Part shown: positions 9,075 to 17,497 of the stretch, piece by piece
How positions within the stretch are numbered: the first letter of the stretch is position 1
Layout of the letters: every line of letters begins with the position of its first letter
DNA from: an uncultured Bacilli bacterium
GTDB taxonomy: Bacteria > Bacillota_I > Bacilli_A > RF39 > UBA660
Direction: 5' to 3'
DNA length: 64,000 nt
Assembly: GCA_934162425.1 (NCBI GenBank)
Contig: CAKPIS010000002.1
Span: 1 to 64,000 of the forward strand
Notes under the pieces: generated by a model
What the model was told of the DNA's origin: nothing
What the model saw: only the letters and a program-made list of their open reading frames with translations
The model's database searches: none
Program-made: the position numbers and the translations under genes

Positions 9075-9542
9075 TTATTCTAAATGTATTGTATTATCGT
9101 AATTATCTGCATCCCATGCATCTGTAGCACCTTTAGAATCTATTTTATATTTATTATCACAGTAAATATTACTTACAAATTCATGCTCATCATTTAAACT
9201 ATTATACGAAATTTTTATATAAGATTTGCATTCTTTACTACTATAAGGACTTTTTATTTTACCATCTAAATATCCAGCTTTAATTAAAGTTTCATCATTG
9301 ATATAAAAGGTATCATTACTCTTCCATTCTAGCATAAAATTACCGCTTGGATTCATTATTTTCTCTTGTGAATATATCCCAGGAGCTAAATCTACTAACA
9401 TTTTAGCTTGTTTTTTTAGCTCTGCATCATTAGCTTTCTTTTTAGACCTAATTGCACTAGTACCTACTATAGTTAAAAGTATTCCAACAATAACTATTAC
9501 TGCAAGTAATTCTATTAACGTAAAACCTTTACTTTTCTTCAT
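9075..9542 (-). CDS. type IV prepilin-like protein
   Basis: This 155-residue protein has a textbook prepilin N-terminus: a short basic leader, cleavage after Gly6 (KSKG|FTLIE), Glu at +5 of the mature form and a hydrophobic helix to about residue 28. The globular part is hydrophilic with two Cys (about 105 and 128) that could form a disulfide. It resembles ComGC-like or pseudopilin proteins in size, but no assembly ATPase, prepilin peptidase or platform gene is in the window, so the machinery must be elsewhere. Its ATG overlaps the SDR stop as ATGA, so the two are co-translated. Confidence 0.8.
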   Translation of the reverse strand: MKKSKGFTLIELLAVIVIVGILLTIVGTSAIRSKKKANDAELKKQAKMLVDLAPGIYSQEKIMNPSGNFMLEWKSNDTFYINDETLIKAGYLDGKIKSPYSSKECKSYIKISYNSLNDEHEFVSNIYCDNKYKIDSKGATDAWDADNYDNTIHLE

Positions 9543-10288
9543 TTTTTATCCTTCTTTCTTTGCATATTATAATCTATTTTTAATAATAACTTAAGTGGTG
9601 TTATCTTAGTTAAGAAATATCCTACTTTTGTAATAAAGCCTGGTATTATAACTAACTTATTTTTAAATAAACCTTTTATTGCATAACTTGATACATAATC
9701 ACATGATTTACCTTTTAAAGAAAATTTAACTCCTGCTACGTTATTAAAGTTTGTATTAAATGGACCCGGACATAATACTGATATTTTAACAGAAGATCCT
9801 CTTCTTCTAAGTTCTTCATATATAGCAGTTGTAAATTTAAATACATATGATTTAGTAGAATAATAAGTATTCATTAAAGGTCCTGGTGGGAATGCAGCTA
9901 TTGATGCAACATTAAGTATTCTGCCGCTATCTTTTTCTATCATATCTATTAAATATAATTTAGTTAATATATGTACAGCTTTTACATTTACATCAATCAT
10001 ATTTAATTCTTTATCTAAAGAAGTATTACAAGTTTCTCCAAATAAACCAAAGCCAGCATTATTAATAAGTAAATCTATATCTTTAAATTTCTCATGTATT
10101 TTTATACAAGATTCTGCACTTGATACATCAGCTTCGTATAAAGTAACCTCTGTTTCACAGTCCTTTTTAACCTTCTCAAGAGCTTTTTTATCTCTAGATA
10201 TTAATACTAATTCATATCCTTTTTTACTTAGCTTGATGGCTAAATCACGTCCTAAACCACTTGATGCACCTGTTATTAATGCTCTCAT
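9539..10288 (-). CDS. short-chain dehydrogenase/reductase (SDR)
   Basis: The 249-residue protein is a classical SDR: nucleotide-binding TGASSGLG (6-13), NNAG (76-79), catalytic Ser129, Tyr142 and Lys146 in YYSTK, and PGPFNT after the active site. It should be a cytoplasmic NAD(P)-dependent oxidoreductase of unknown substrate. It resembles the DltE/YdfG-type branch only in general features. It is coupled by a 4-nt overlap to a prepilin gene, a pairing with no known functional logic. Confidence 0.9.
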   Translation of the reverse strand: MRALITGASSGLGRDLAIKLSKKGYELVLISRDKKALEKVKKDCETEVTLYEADVSSAESCIKIHEKFKDIDLLINNAGFGLFGETCNTSLDKELNMIDVNVKAVHILTKLYLIDMIEKDSGRILNVASIAAFPPGPLMNTYYSTKSYVFKFTTAIYEELRRRGSSVKISVLCPGPFNTNFNNVAGVKFSLKGKSCDYVSSYAIKGLFKNKLVIIPGFITKVGYFLTKITPLKLLLKIDYNMQRKKDKK

Positions 10289-10362
10289 ATATCATCACCT
10301 AAGATAAGTATACAATAAAAAAGTTAAAAAAAGCAAGCTAAAAAAGCCTACCTTTATCTAAT

Positions 10363-11661
10363 TTAATTAATACCCAAATATTCTTCTAAAGTTAATCCAC
10401 TATTTTTAACTTTAGTAGCTATATCGACACCTAAATATCTAACATGCCATGGTTCATATTTATAGCCTGTTATATTTTGCTTTCCTTTAGGATATCTGAT
10501 TATAAAACCATATAGATGGCAGTTTTCAGCTAACCATTTACCAGATGATGTTTCCCCAAAATTATCTTCTATTTTTCCTATATCAAATGCAAGTCCTGTT
10601 TGGTGCTCGGAATGACCTGGTCTTGCTGAAAATGTATCAGCAGAAGCCTGTCCATACCAAGAAACATAATTATTGTATACACTGTTTTGCAATTCATATG
10701 ATCGAAAACCCGATATCAATGATAAGTTAAGTCCTAAAACACGAGCCGCTGATTGCATACTTTTAAGTGCCACTAATGCTTTACCATTAACACCCGGATT
10801 ATAATTTCCTGGAAGTCCATATTTTTTGTTAACTATTAATATACCATTTATATAAGTTAAACCATTAGAATCAGTACCACTAAAAGACGTAATGCTAGCT
10901 ACTACTTTTTTCTTTACGTTAATAACTCTTTTAGCTACTCCTTCATTTCCAGATGAATCTTTTACTTTATATATTAATTCATACTTTCCTTCTTTTTTAG
11001 TATCAACACTACCTTCTATACTAACACTACTAGTTATATCTCCATCATAATTATCACTTGCTGTATATCCATCATCTTCAAACTTATCATCTACATATAT
11101 ATTAACTTCTTCTTTTCCTTTTAACGCTATTACTGGCTTAGTAGTATCAACAACACTTACATTTCTAATTATATATTTATTATATAAATCTTTCGATAAT
11201 CTATATATAATTTTTTGTTTACCTATTTTATTTACATCAATATTAGTTATTTTTTCTACATTACATTTTTCTTTTAAAGAATAACCTTTATCATCATATT
11301 GTGATTTTACTTCTACTACTTCACTTACACTTCCTTTTAATTTAAAACCCGTATTTTCTTTTACATAATTTTTATATAACTTATCACAGTTTTTATTTAA
11401 AATAAACTCTTTTGTATAATTTTTCTTATCATATCCTCTTTTTTGTAAATCTTTTTTTATTTCTTCATCTAAAGATTTATTAACAATTCTACTTTTGACA
11501 TTACATTTTCCAAATTTTCTTGTAAGTTTTATTATATTCTTATTATTTCCTATTATATTTATCTCAAATACCATAGGTTTAAAATATATAAATAAACTAA
11601 ATCCTAACATTAATAAAGCAAACAAACAAATTAACAAAACTATAATTTTTTTCTTTCTCAT
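10363..11661 (-). CDS. D-alanyl-D-alanine carboxypeptidase (VanY/M15B) with Ig-like domain
   Basis: This 432-residue enzyme is probably exported and trims the terminal D-Ala of peptidoglycan stem peptides. It has an N-terminal membrane anchor (about 5-27), an uncharacterised charged region, and a bacterial Ig-like DUF5011 domain (KPVIALKGKEEVNIYV to about residue 250). The C-terminal M15B peptidase has zinc ligands His353, Asp360 and His406 (SEHQTGLAFD, EPWHVRYLG) and catalytic Glu403. AGGAG stands before the ATG. It lies 30 nt after a small membrane-protein gene and is probably co-transcribed with it. The same Ig-like domain occurs in the surface protein at 37762-39081. Confidence 0.92.
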   Translation of the reverse strand: MRKKKIIVLLICLFALLMLGFSLFIYFKPMVFEINIIGNNKNIIKLTRKFGKCNVKSRIVNKSLDEEIKKDLQKRGYDKKNYTKEFILNKNCDKLYKNYVKENTGFKLKGSVSEVVEVKSQYDDKGYSLKEKCNVEKITNIDVNKIGKQKIIYRLSKDLYNKYIIRNVSVVDTTKPVIALKGKEEVNIYVDDKFEDDGYTASDNYDGDITSSVSIEGSVDTKKEGKYELIYKVKDSSGNEGVAKRVINVKKKVVASITSFSGTDSNGLTYINGILIVNKKYGLPGNYNPGVNGKALVALKSMQSAARVLGLNLSLISGFRSYELQNSVYNNYVSWYGQASADTFSARPGHSEHQTGLAFDIGKIEDNFGETSSGKWLAENCHLYGFIIRYPKGKQNITGYKYEPWHVRYLGVDIATKVKNSGLTLEEYLGIN

Positions 11662-11691
11662 AACGTACTACTCCTAGCTTTTTTATATAGT

Positions 11692-12348
11692 TTAATTATC
11701 ACAGTTAATATTATCTCTTGTTATAACATCATCTACAGTAATCTTGCTATATAAACTTATATTATTTAACTTAGAATTAGTAAGATATATTTCATCTATA
11801 TATTCTGCATATTCTTCTTTTTCTTTAATGCATATATTATCTATATTCCAGTCGCTTGATGTAACATATATCTTATTATCTTTTATTTCATATATGCCAT
11901 TATAAATTTTACCAGATAACTTAATCATATTAACATCATTTTGAAATATATTACCTATATATGTACCTACTATATTCCCATAATTATTAACTATAACTAA
12001 TTCCACTCCATCAGAAAAATATGCATTAAATATAGTTAAATTACCAGAGGTATTTACTTTATCTATTTTTATAATATTATTATCTTCATATTCTAAATCT
12101 AATTTTTGATTTTCATAATATACTTCTATATAAGAGTTACCTTCTTCATCTTTATAATCTTTAGTATGCACTTTTTCTACTACACTTTTTTTCTCTATTG
12201 TTTCTTTTTTATTTGTTCTTTTTTTATTAATATTATCAGTTGAATATAATCCCAGCAAATATCCACAAGTAAAAGTTACTATAATAGCAAATACAACAAT
12301 TAAACTCTTAATGGTATTATTTTCTTTTTTCTCTTTTTTAAATATCAT
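11692..12348 (-). CDS. single-pass membrane protein of unknown function
   Basis: The protein has 218 residues, starting at the ATG at 12348 (AGAGGTGG 8 nt upstream; the GTG at 12360 lies inside that site). A short basic N-terminus is followed by one membrane helix (about 12-33, IVVFAIIVTFTCGYLLGLYS) and a Lys-rich stretch. A probable outer beta-rich domain follows, with phrases such as EVYYENQKLDLEYED, NIVGTYIGNIFQND and KIYNGIYEIKDNKIYV. I do not recognise the family. It precedes the VanY gene by 30 nt, suggesting a cell-wall-related role, but this is inference from position only. Confidence 0.75.
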   Translation of the reverse strand: MIFKKEKKENNTIKSLIVVFAIIVTFTCGYLLGLYSTDNINKKRTNKKETIEKKSVVEKVHTKDYKDEEGNSYIEVYYENQKLDLEYEDNNIIKIDKVNTSGNLTIFNAYFSDGVELVIVNNYGNIVGTYIGNIFQNDVNMIKLSGKIYNGIYEIKDNKIYVTSSDWNIDNICIKEKEEYAEYIDEIYLTNSKLNNISLYSKITVDDVITRDNINCDN

Positions 12349-12381
12349 AATAGAAGCCACCTCTCATATTTTTATATAATT

Positions 12382-12411
12382 ATAATAGCATTTTGATAGG
12401 TAAATAGTCAA
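12382..12411 (-). promoter_or_regulatory. sigma-A promoter
   Basis: TTGACT (12411-12406), 18-nt spacer ending in TGC, and TATTAT (12387-12382), 34 nt before the ATG of the membrane-protein/VanY pair. Confidence 0.65.
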
Positions 12412-12427
12412 ATAATTATTCTTTCAA

Positions 12428-12458
12428 TAAAAATAAAAGACCAGTTAAACTAGCCTTT
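12428..12458 (-). terminator. intrinsic terminator after the VirD4-like gene
   Basis: Minus-strand hairpin AAAGGCTAGTT/AACTGGTCTTT (11 bp with two G-U pairs, very short loop) followed by TTATTTTTATTG. Confidence 0.75.
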
Positions 12459-12488
12459 ATAATTAACTATATTTTTCTAATACAAATA

Positions 12489-14174
12489 TTATTTTATTAG
12501 ATTGAATAATGTGTCATATAAAATCTCATTATTTCTTATCTCATATTTTTTATCGTTCATATTTATAACAATTGTAAATGAAACATCAGGTATAGAATCA
12601 TTTGATTGTGGTTTATCTATAACATTTTCTTTTAGATATTTTTTTATATAAAACATTTCTTCATCATCAATTAAACCAATTTTTCTAAAAATATCCGGTT
12701 TTCTAAAATGTTTAACATGATTTAAATCTTCCCTATTAAAATGATGCAGAGTATTTTCATAAACTTCATTATTTTCATTAAAAAGATACAGAGTATATTC
12801 ATAAACTTCATTATCATTAGTTAAAACAGTCGTTTTGGTTCCAGGATTACTCATTCCCCAACTAGTACTTATCTCAATAAAAATTTTATTTTTTATTCTT
12901 TCTATTTCACTTTTTATATCATGCTTTATTTCTACATTTTGCCTAAATGGATTAGCAGCATCAGCACTAATTATATTTTCTTTCTTTAACTTTTCAACAT
13001 GTTTTTTTAAATTAAATATCTTTATATTTTCTATTTCAGGAGCTTTTCTTTGATTTACCATTGGCTTTAGAACTATATTATTATTGTTAACATTTTTCTC
13101 ATATTCAAAGTTTGAGTTATTCATTTTATACATAATATTATTTTCATTTATAGAAACTAAATCACATGAACAAGTAAAATCATTCTCATGAACTTTTTTT
13201 AACCTTTCTATAGAATGTGTTGCAATATAAAATTTAATATTTCTATATGGTGAAGCCTCTAAAATGTTTGAAAAATTATCAAGTTTTTTTAATGTATCAA
13301 AGTTATCTAAAATAAAATTAAATTTATTCTTAGGTACCTCCTTACTTAATAATATATCATATAACTGTTTTATAAAAACCATTGGTAACCAGCTAAGTGA
13401 CTTATCTTCATCTTTTGAAATAAATATGTATGCTTTAGGTTTTTCTTTATTTTCTTTAGAATTTATATTTGTTATATCTTCTTTAAATATATCAAAATCA
13501 AACGTTGTATCTGATATCAACTGACAGATACTATTTTTTGAAACTATAGATGAAAGATAATGTCTTGCATGACATATAATTCCAACCCTCGTTGATATAG
13601 GTGAAAACACCGTTGGCGTTAATAATAAATATTGTTTTGAAAACACATTTTTGCTTTTTATGTAATTTTTTAAAACATCAGATTCAGGCGAATTGTCTCT
13701 TAAATAACAAAGCATTTCATTAATGCTATTTATATTTACTTCTTTTGGTTTTGCATCCTCAAATAAACATAATGCTATCCCTGTAAATAATTCAATAGAA
13801 GAGTCATTCCAAAATGAATCTACACTTTTTGCTTCACTAAACAATATTTTAGCAATATTCTCAATTTCCTCTTGGGCTTTATCGCGATATGCTTTTTTAT
13901 ATAAATTGTATGGGTATTGTAGTGGATTCCATCTATGAAAACTGTTAGTTCTTCTTAAATTTATTTCTATAACATCGTATCCATTCTCCGATAACATGCT
14001 ATTATAACTTCTATATTCACCCTTACAATCTAATACAAAAAAACTTTCTTTATTTCGTATTATATCTTCTAATATAGGAAATAAAATATTTGTAGTTTTG
14101 CCTGATAAACTATTGCCCTCAATAATAGTATTTCTTTTGTTTTCAAGTATCTTTTCTATTAATACATTATTCAT
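12489..14174 (-). CDS. orphan VirD4/TraG-like coupling ATPase, soluble, altered Walker B
   Basis: The first 330 of 561 residues follow the type IV coupling protein (VirD4/TraG) pattern: Walker A EGNSLSGKTT (19-28), FFVLDCKGEYRSY, the RWNPL motif (81-85), SFWNDSSIELFTG and a second-lobe strand FNFILDNFDTL. Differences stand out. There is no N-terminal membrane domain. The Walker B acid is Asn (LDN at 289-291 instead of LDE). The usual IATQS-type motif is IATHS (317-321). The C-terminal 200 residues are not recognised and hold a 14-residue tandem duplication (455-482). No relaxase or other conjugation gene is near. It has its own promoter and terminator. It may be a domesticated or defence-related DNA pump, or a remnant of an integrated element. 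Confidence 0.75.
   Translation of the reverse strand: MNNVLIEKILENKRNTIIEGNSLSGKTTNILFPILEDIIRNKESFFVLDCKGEYRSYNSMLSENGYDVIEINLRRTNSFHRWNPLQYPYNLYKKAYRDKAQEEIENIAKILFSEAKSVDSFWNDSSIELFTGIALCLFEDAKPKEVNINSINEMLCYLRDNSPESDVLKNYIKSKNVFSKQYLLLTPTVFSPISTRVGIICHARHYLSSIVSKNSICQLISDTTFDFDIFKEDITNINSKENKEKPKAYIFISKDEDKSLSWLPMVFIKQLYDILLSKEVPKNKFNFILDNFDTLKKLDNFSNILEASPYRNIKFYIATHSIERLKKVHENDFTCSCDLVSINENNIMYKMNNSNFEYEKNVNNNNIVLKPMVNQRKAPEIENIKIFNLKKHVEKLKKENIISADAANPFRQNVEIKHDIKSEIERIKNKIFIEISTSWGMSNPGTKTTVLTNDNEVYEYTLYLFNENNEVYENTLHHFNREDLNHVKHFRKPDIFRKIGLIDDEEMFYIKKYLKENVIDKPQSNDSIPDVSFTIVINMNDKKYEIRNNEILYDTLFNLIK
12729..12812 (-). repeat. 42-bp tandem duplication in the VirD4-like gene
   Basis: Two adjacent imperfect 14-residue units, NEVYEYTLYLFNEN and NEVYENTLHHFNRE, lie in frame in the C-terminal region. 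The DNA of the two units is clearly related, indicating a fairly recent duplication. Confidence 0.75.
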
Positions 14175-14190
14175 ATGACCTCCTAGTTTA

Positions 14191-14219
14191 ATTCTAACAC
14201 AACTAATTTATATTTTCAA
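14191..14219 (-). promoter_or_regulatory. sigma-A promoter of the VirD4-like gene
   Basis: TTGAAA (14219-14214), 17-nt spacer, TAGAAT (14196-14191) with an extended TGT. AGGAGG follows 4 nt before the ATG at 14174. Confidence 0.75.
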
Positions 14220-14239
14220 TAAAAAGAATAACATTGTAC

Positions 14240-14270
14240 ACTTAAAAAGACCGGTTAATAACCAGTCTTT
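14240..14270 (-). terminator. terminator of the S10-spc-alpha operon
   Basis: Minus-strand near-palindrome AAAGACTGGTT/AACCGGTCTTT followed by TTTAAG, 8 nt past the rplQ stop. It closes the roughly 14-kb ribosomal transcript. Confidence 0.8.
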
Positions 14271-14277
14271 ATAATAA

Positions 14278-14622
14278 TTAATCAACTAATTCTAAGACAA
14301 CCATTAAAGCATCGTCGCCTTTTCTTTCTGTTAATTTAAGTATTCTAGTATATCCACCATTTCTATTTTCATAACGTTTAGCAAGTTCACCAAATACTTT
14401 AGTTACAGCTTCGTTATCATTTTCTAAGAAAGCTAGTGCATTACGTCTAGAAACTAAGCTACCATTTTTACCATATGTAACCATTTTATCAAAACACTTA
14501 CGTACTTCTTTAGCTCTAGTTTCAGTAGTTTCAATACGTTCATTTTTAATTAAGGCTCTTGTTAAATTTGAAAGCATAGCTCTTCTATGTTTACAAGTAC
14601 GTCCTAATTTTCTATAAGCCAT
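14278..14622 (-). CDS. rplQ: 50S ribosomal protein L17
   Basis: L17 lines the polypeptide exit side of the 50S subunit. The 114-residue sequence starts [19 protein letters not shown], the normal family N-terminus, and is full length. AAGGAGG stands before the ATG. It is the last gene of the operon, 20 nt after rpoA, as in other Firmicutes, and is followed at once by the operon terminator rather than by ecfA1. Confidence 0.99.
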   Translation of the reverse strand: MAYRKLGRTCKHRRAMLSNLTRALIKNERIETTETRAKEVRKCFDKMVTYGKNGSLVSRRNALAFLENDNEAVTKVFGELAKRYENRNGGYTRILKLTERKGDDALMVVLELVD

Positions 14623-14641
14623 CTTAATTCCTCCTTAATTC

Positions 14642-15592
14642 TTAATCATCATTTCTAAATGAGAAGCCCATTTCTTTTACTTTGTCAATTACTTCTTTTA
14701 ATGATTTCTTTCCTAAATTACGGATTTTCATCATTTCATTTTCGCTCTTTTGAGTTAAATCTTGTAATGTGTTTATATTAGCTCTCTTTAAGCAGTTATA
14801 AGCTCTTACTGAGAATTCTAATTCATCAATAGATAACTCTAATGCTTTAGTCTTAGAATCATCAACGTTTTGTTTCATAAGACCAGTTTCATCAGCTATT
14901 TCATCTAACTTAGTTAAAATATCAAAGTGTTCTATTATAATTCTTGATGCAAGTGCAATTGCTTCTTCAGGTTTCATAGAACCATTTGTCCATATTTCCA
15001 TAGTTAATTTATCATAAGTATCATCTTGCCCAACACGAGCACCTTCTACTTCATAATTAACTCTTTCAATTGGTGAAAAGTTAGAATCCATTGCTATAGT
15101 ATTTAACTTAACATCCCCTAATAATTTCTTATTAGCTTCTGCTCTAACATATCCACGACCACTATTAACAGTCATTTCCATGCTTAATTTTCCACCTTTA
15201 ACTAATGTAGCTATTTCTTGTTCTGGATTAATTATTTCAACATCTGCATCTTTTTCAATATCAGCTGCTGTTATAACACCTTCTTTTTCAACATTTAACT
15301 TTAATGTTTTAGGTTCATTACTATAATTTTTAACAACTACATTTTTTAAATTTAATATGATTCCTGTTACATCTTCTATAACACCATCCATAGTTTGGAA
15401 TTCGTGTTGTACACCATCTATATAAACACTAGTTATAGCATCTCCTGGCAATGAAGATAACATTACTCTTCTAAGTGCATTTCCAATTGTTGTACCGAAA
15501 CCTCTTTCTAGAGGTTCAATTTCAAATTTTCCATAATTTCTATTTTCTACATATTCAGCTACCTTGAATATTGGTTTTTCGAATTTTATCAT
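14642..15592 (-). CDS. rpoA: RNA polymerase alpha subunit
   Basis: Alpha dimerises to start RNA polymerase assembly, and its C-terminal domain contacts UP elements and activators. The 316-residue protein begins at the ATG at 15592 (MIKFEKPIF; GGGAG about 10 nt upstream). Upstream in-frame codons overlap rpsK and are not likely translated. The N-terminal domain motif NALRRVMLSSLPG and the C-terminal domain (ELEFSVRAYNCLKRANINT, LTQKSENEMMKIRNLGKKSL) are both intact. Lying between rpsK and rplQ is the standard order. Confidence 0.99.
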   Translation of the reverse strand: MIKFEKPIFKVAEYVENRNYGKFEIEPLERGFGTTIGNALRRVMLSSLPGDAITSVYIDGVQHEFQTMDGVIEDVTGIILNLKNVVVKNYSNEPKTLKLNVEKEGVITAADIEKDADVEIINPEQEIATLVKGGKLSMEMTVNSGRGYVRAEANKKLLGDVKLNTIAMDSNFSPIERVNYEVEGARVGQDDTYDKLTMEIWTNGSMKPEEAIALASRIIIEHFDILTKLDEIADETGLMKQNVDDSKTKALELSIDELEFSVRAYNCLKRANINTLQDLTQKSENEMMKIRNLGKKSLKEVIDKVKEMGFSFRNDD

Positions 15593-15617
15593 ATGAAATT
15601 CACTCCCTTTTATTAAA

Positions 15618-16001
15618 TTATCCACGTGGACGTTTTGGTGGACGACAACCATTGTGTGGTACTGGTGTTACATCTGTAATAGATAGTATTTCAAGTCCTG
15701 CTGTTTGTAATGATCTAATTGCAGTTTCTCTTCCAGAACCTAATCCTCTAACAAAAACTTCAACTTTTCTCATTCCTGAATCATATGCTGCTTTTCCAGC
15801 TGCTTCAGCACTCATACCAGCTGCGAATGGAGTTTTTTTCTTACTTCCTTTAAATCCTGAAGTACCAGCAGAAGCCCAAGCTACTGCATTACCATCTTTA
15901 TCTGTTAAAGTTACGATAGTATTATTAAATGTAGAATATATATGAGCTTGTCCTTCAGGTATATTCTTTTTTACCTTACGTTTTCTTGATTTGTAAGCCA
16001 T
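15618..16001 (-). CDS. rpsK: 30S ribosomal protein S11
   Basis: S11 forms part of the 30S platform near the mRNA exit. The 127-residue sequence has the conserved [20 protein letters not shown] and the C-terminal [20 protein letters not shown] precedes the ATG. It lies 18 nt after rpsM and 25 nt before rpoA. Confidence 0.99.
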   Translation of the reverse strand: MAYKSRKRKVKKNIPEGQAHIYSTFNNTIVTLTDKDGNAVAWASAGTSGFKGSKKKTPFAAGMSAEAAGKAAYDSGMRKVEVFVRGLGSGRETAIRSLQTAGLEILSITDVTPVPHNGCRPPKRPRG

Positions 16002-16019
16002 GTTATGCCCTCCTTTTTC

Positions 16020-16385
16020 CTACTTCTTCTTATTAGCAACAGTCTTACCTCTACCCTTACGAGTCTTAGCATTACTTCTAGTAGATTGTCCTCTAACAGG
16101 TAACCCACGACGATGCCTATGTCCTTGGTAAGAACCTATTTCCATTTTTGTTTTAATATTCATTGAAACTTCTCTTCTTAAATCACCTTCTAATAGGTAA
16201 TTATCTAATTCACCACGAATCTTAGAAATTTCATCTGTAGTTAAATCTTTTGCCTTAGTATCAAGGTTAATATCTAACTTTGTTAAAATTTGTCTTGATA
16301 ATTTTCTACCAATACCATGAATATAAGTTAAAGCAACTTCTATTCTCTTATTATCTGGTAAATCAACGTTTTTTATACGTGCCAT
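16020..16385 (-). CDS. rpsM: 30S ribosomal protein S13
   Basis: S13 sits in the 30S head and touches the P-site tRNA and the 50S subunit. The 121-residue sequence shows the N-terminal [27 protein letters not shown], and the C-terminal basic tail [23 protein letters not shown] region ending in KK. It is full length, with GGAGGG before the ATG, and follows rpmJ. Confidence 0.99.
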   Translation of the reverse strand: MARIKNVDLPDNKRIEVALTYIHGIGRKLSRQILTKLDINLDTKAKDLTTDEISKIRGELDNYLLEGDLRREVSMNIKTKMEIGSYQGHRHRRGLPVRGQSTRSNAKTRKGRGKTVANKKK

Positions 16386-16401
16386 AATACCCTCCTATTA
16401 A

Positions 16402-16515
16402 TTATCCTTGTCTTTGTTTATGTTTTGGGTTTTCACAGATAACCATTACTTTCCCATTACGTTTAATAATTTTACATTTATCACAAATTTTCTTTACTGA
16501 TGGTCTAACTTTCAT
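16402..16515 (-). CDS. rpmJ: 50S ribosomal protein L36, zinc-binding type
   Basis: A 37-residue gene lies between rpsM and infA. It reads [15 protein letters not shown], then ...[19 protein letters not shown]. The zinc-ribbon ligands Cys11, Cys14, Cys27 and His32 are all present, so this is the zinc-containing (C+) form. AGGAGG stands 8 nt before the ATG. Gene order infA-rpmJ-rpsM is standard. Confidence 0.98.
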   Translation of the reverse strand: MKVRPSVKKICDKCKIIKRNGKVMVICENPKHKQRQG

Positions 16516-16530
16516 CTTTTATTCCTCCTA

Positions 16531-16746
16531 TCATTTTCTATAGGTTATACGCCCACGTGTTAAATCATAAGGTGACATCTCTAGGACTACTGTATCACCT
16601 GGTAAGATACGAATCTTATTCATTCGCATTTTACCAGAAACGCGAGCATCTACAGTATATCCATTTTCTAATCTAACTTTAAAGTCTCCGCCTTTTAATA
16701 GTTCGGTTACTTTACCTTCAAGTTCGATTACATCTTCTTTAGCCAT
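16531..16746 (-). CDS. infA: translation initiation factor IF-1
   Basis: IF-1 blocks the A site of the 30S subunit during initiation. The 71-residue S1/OB-fold protein has the conserved [15 protein letters not shown] start, HISGKMR-like [17 protein letters not shown] and the end [10 protein letters not shown]. It follows map with a 4-nt gap, so the two are probably translationally linked. Confidence 0.99.
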   Translation of the reverse strand: MAKEDVIELEGKVTELLKGGDFKVRLENGYTVDARVSGKMRMNKIRILPGDTVVLEMSPYDLTRGRITYRK

Positions 16747-16750
16747 ATAA

Positions 16751-17497
16751 TCACTCTCCCGTTAATATCTGATAACCATCTTTAGTTACTAAAACCGTAT
16801 GCTCAAAGTGAGCAGATGGCTTACCATCTAAAGTTGTTATTGTCCAATCGTTATCCTCGACTACTATATCGTCAGAACCTAAATTAAGCATTGGCTCTAT
16901 TGCAATTACCATTCCCTCTTTTAAGACAGGTCCAGTATTAGGCAATCCATAATTAGGTACATCAGGCGATTCATGAAGGTGATTACCAACGCCGTGTCCA
17001 CACAATTCTCTTACTATCCCAAGATTATGAGCATTTGCGTATTTTTCAACAGCATTACCTATATCACCAATTCTAGCTCCTGGCTTAACTACTTTTATAC
17101 CCTCGTATAGAGCTTTTTTTGTATGTTCCATTAAATATGTGCAATCACTACTTAACTTTCCAACAGCATAACTCCATGCAGAGTCTCCATGATATCCTTT
17201 ATAACAAGCTCCAATATCAATAGATACTATATCACCATCTTTTAATTTTCTATTTGATGGAATTCCATGAACAACTTCATTATTTACTGAAATACAAGTT
17301 GCATTAGGAAAACCTTCATATCCTTTAAATGATGGTGTAGCACCCTTACTTCTTATAAAGTCTTCAGCCAAAAAGTCTAATTTTAATAAACTTACTCCTG
17401 GTTTTATAAAAGGTTTTATATATTTATGTGTTTCATAAACTATATTACCTGCTATTTTAAGTAATTCTATTTCTCTTTTAGATTTGATACTTATCAT
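16751..17497 (-). CDS. map: methionine aminopeptidase, type I
   Basis: Removes the initiator Met from nascent proteins. The 248-residue enzyme has the metal-binding residues in place: Asp in [17 protein letters not shown] (two Asp), His in [11 protein letters not shown], Glu in AIEPML and Glu in FEHTVLV. HGIPS supplies the conserved substrate-side His. It starts directly after the adk stop (TAAATG) and lies in the usual secY-adk-map-infA order. Confidence 0.98.
   Translation of the reverse strand: MISIKSKREIELLKIAGNIVYETHKYIKPFIKPGVSLLKLDFLAEDFIRSKGATPSFKGYEGFPNATCISVNNEVVHGIPSNRKLKDGDIVSIDIGACYKGYHGDSAWSYAVGKLSSDCTYLMEHTKKALYEGIKVVKPGARIGDIGNAVEKYANAHNLGIVRELCGHGVGNHLHESPDVPNYGLPNTGPVLKEGMVIAIEPMLNLGSDDIVVEDNDWTITTLDGKPSAHFEHTVLVTKDGYQILTGE

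Noticed and set aside
12489..14174. Integrative conjugative element suggested by the VirD4-like gene
   Set aside because: No relaxase, integrase, pilus gene or attachment repeats were seen in the flanking DNA.
15593..15652. Longer N-terminus for rpoA
   Set aside because: The extra codons overlap rpsK and do not match the family; MIKFEKPIF at 15592 is the normal alpha start.
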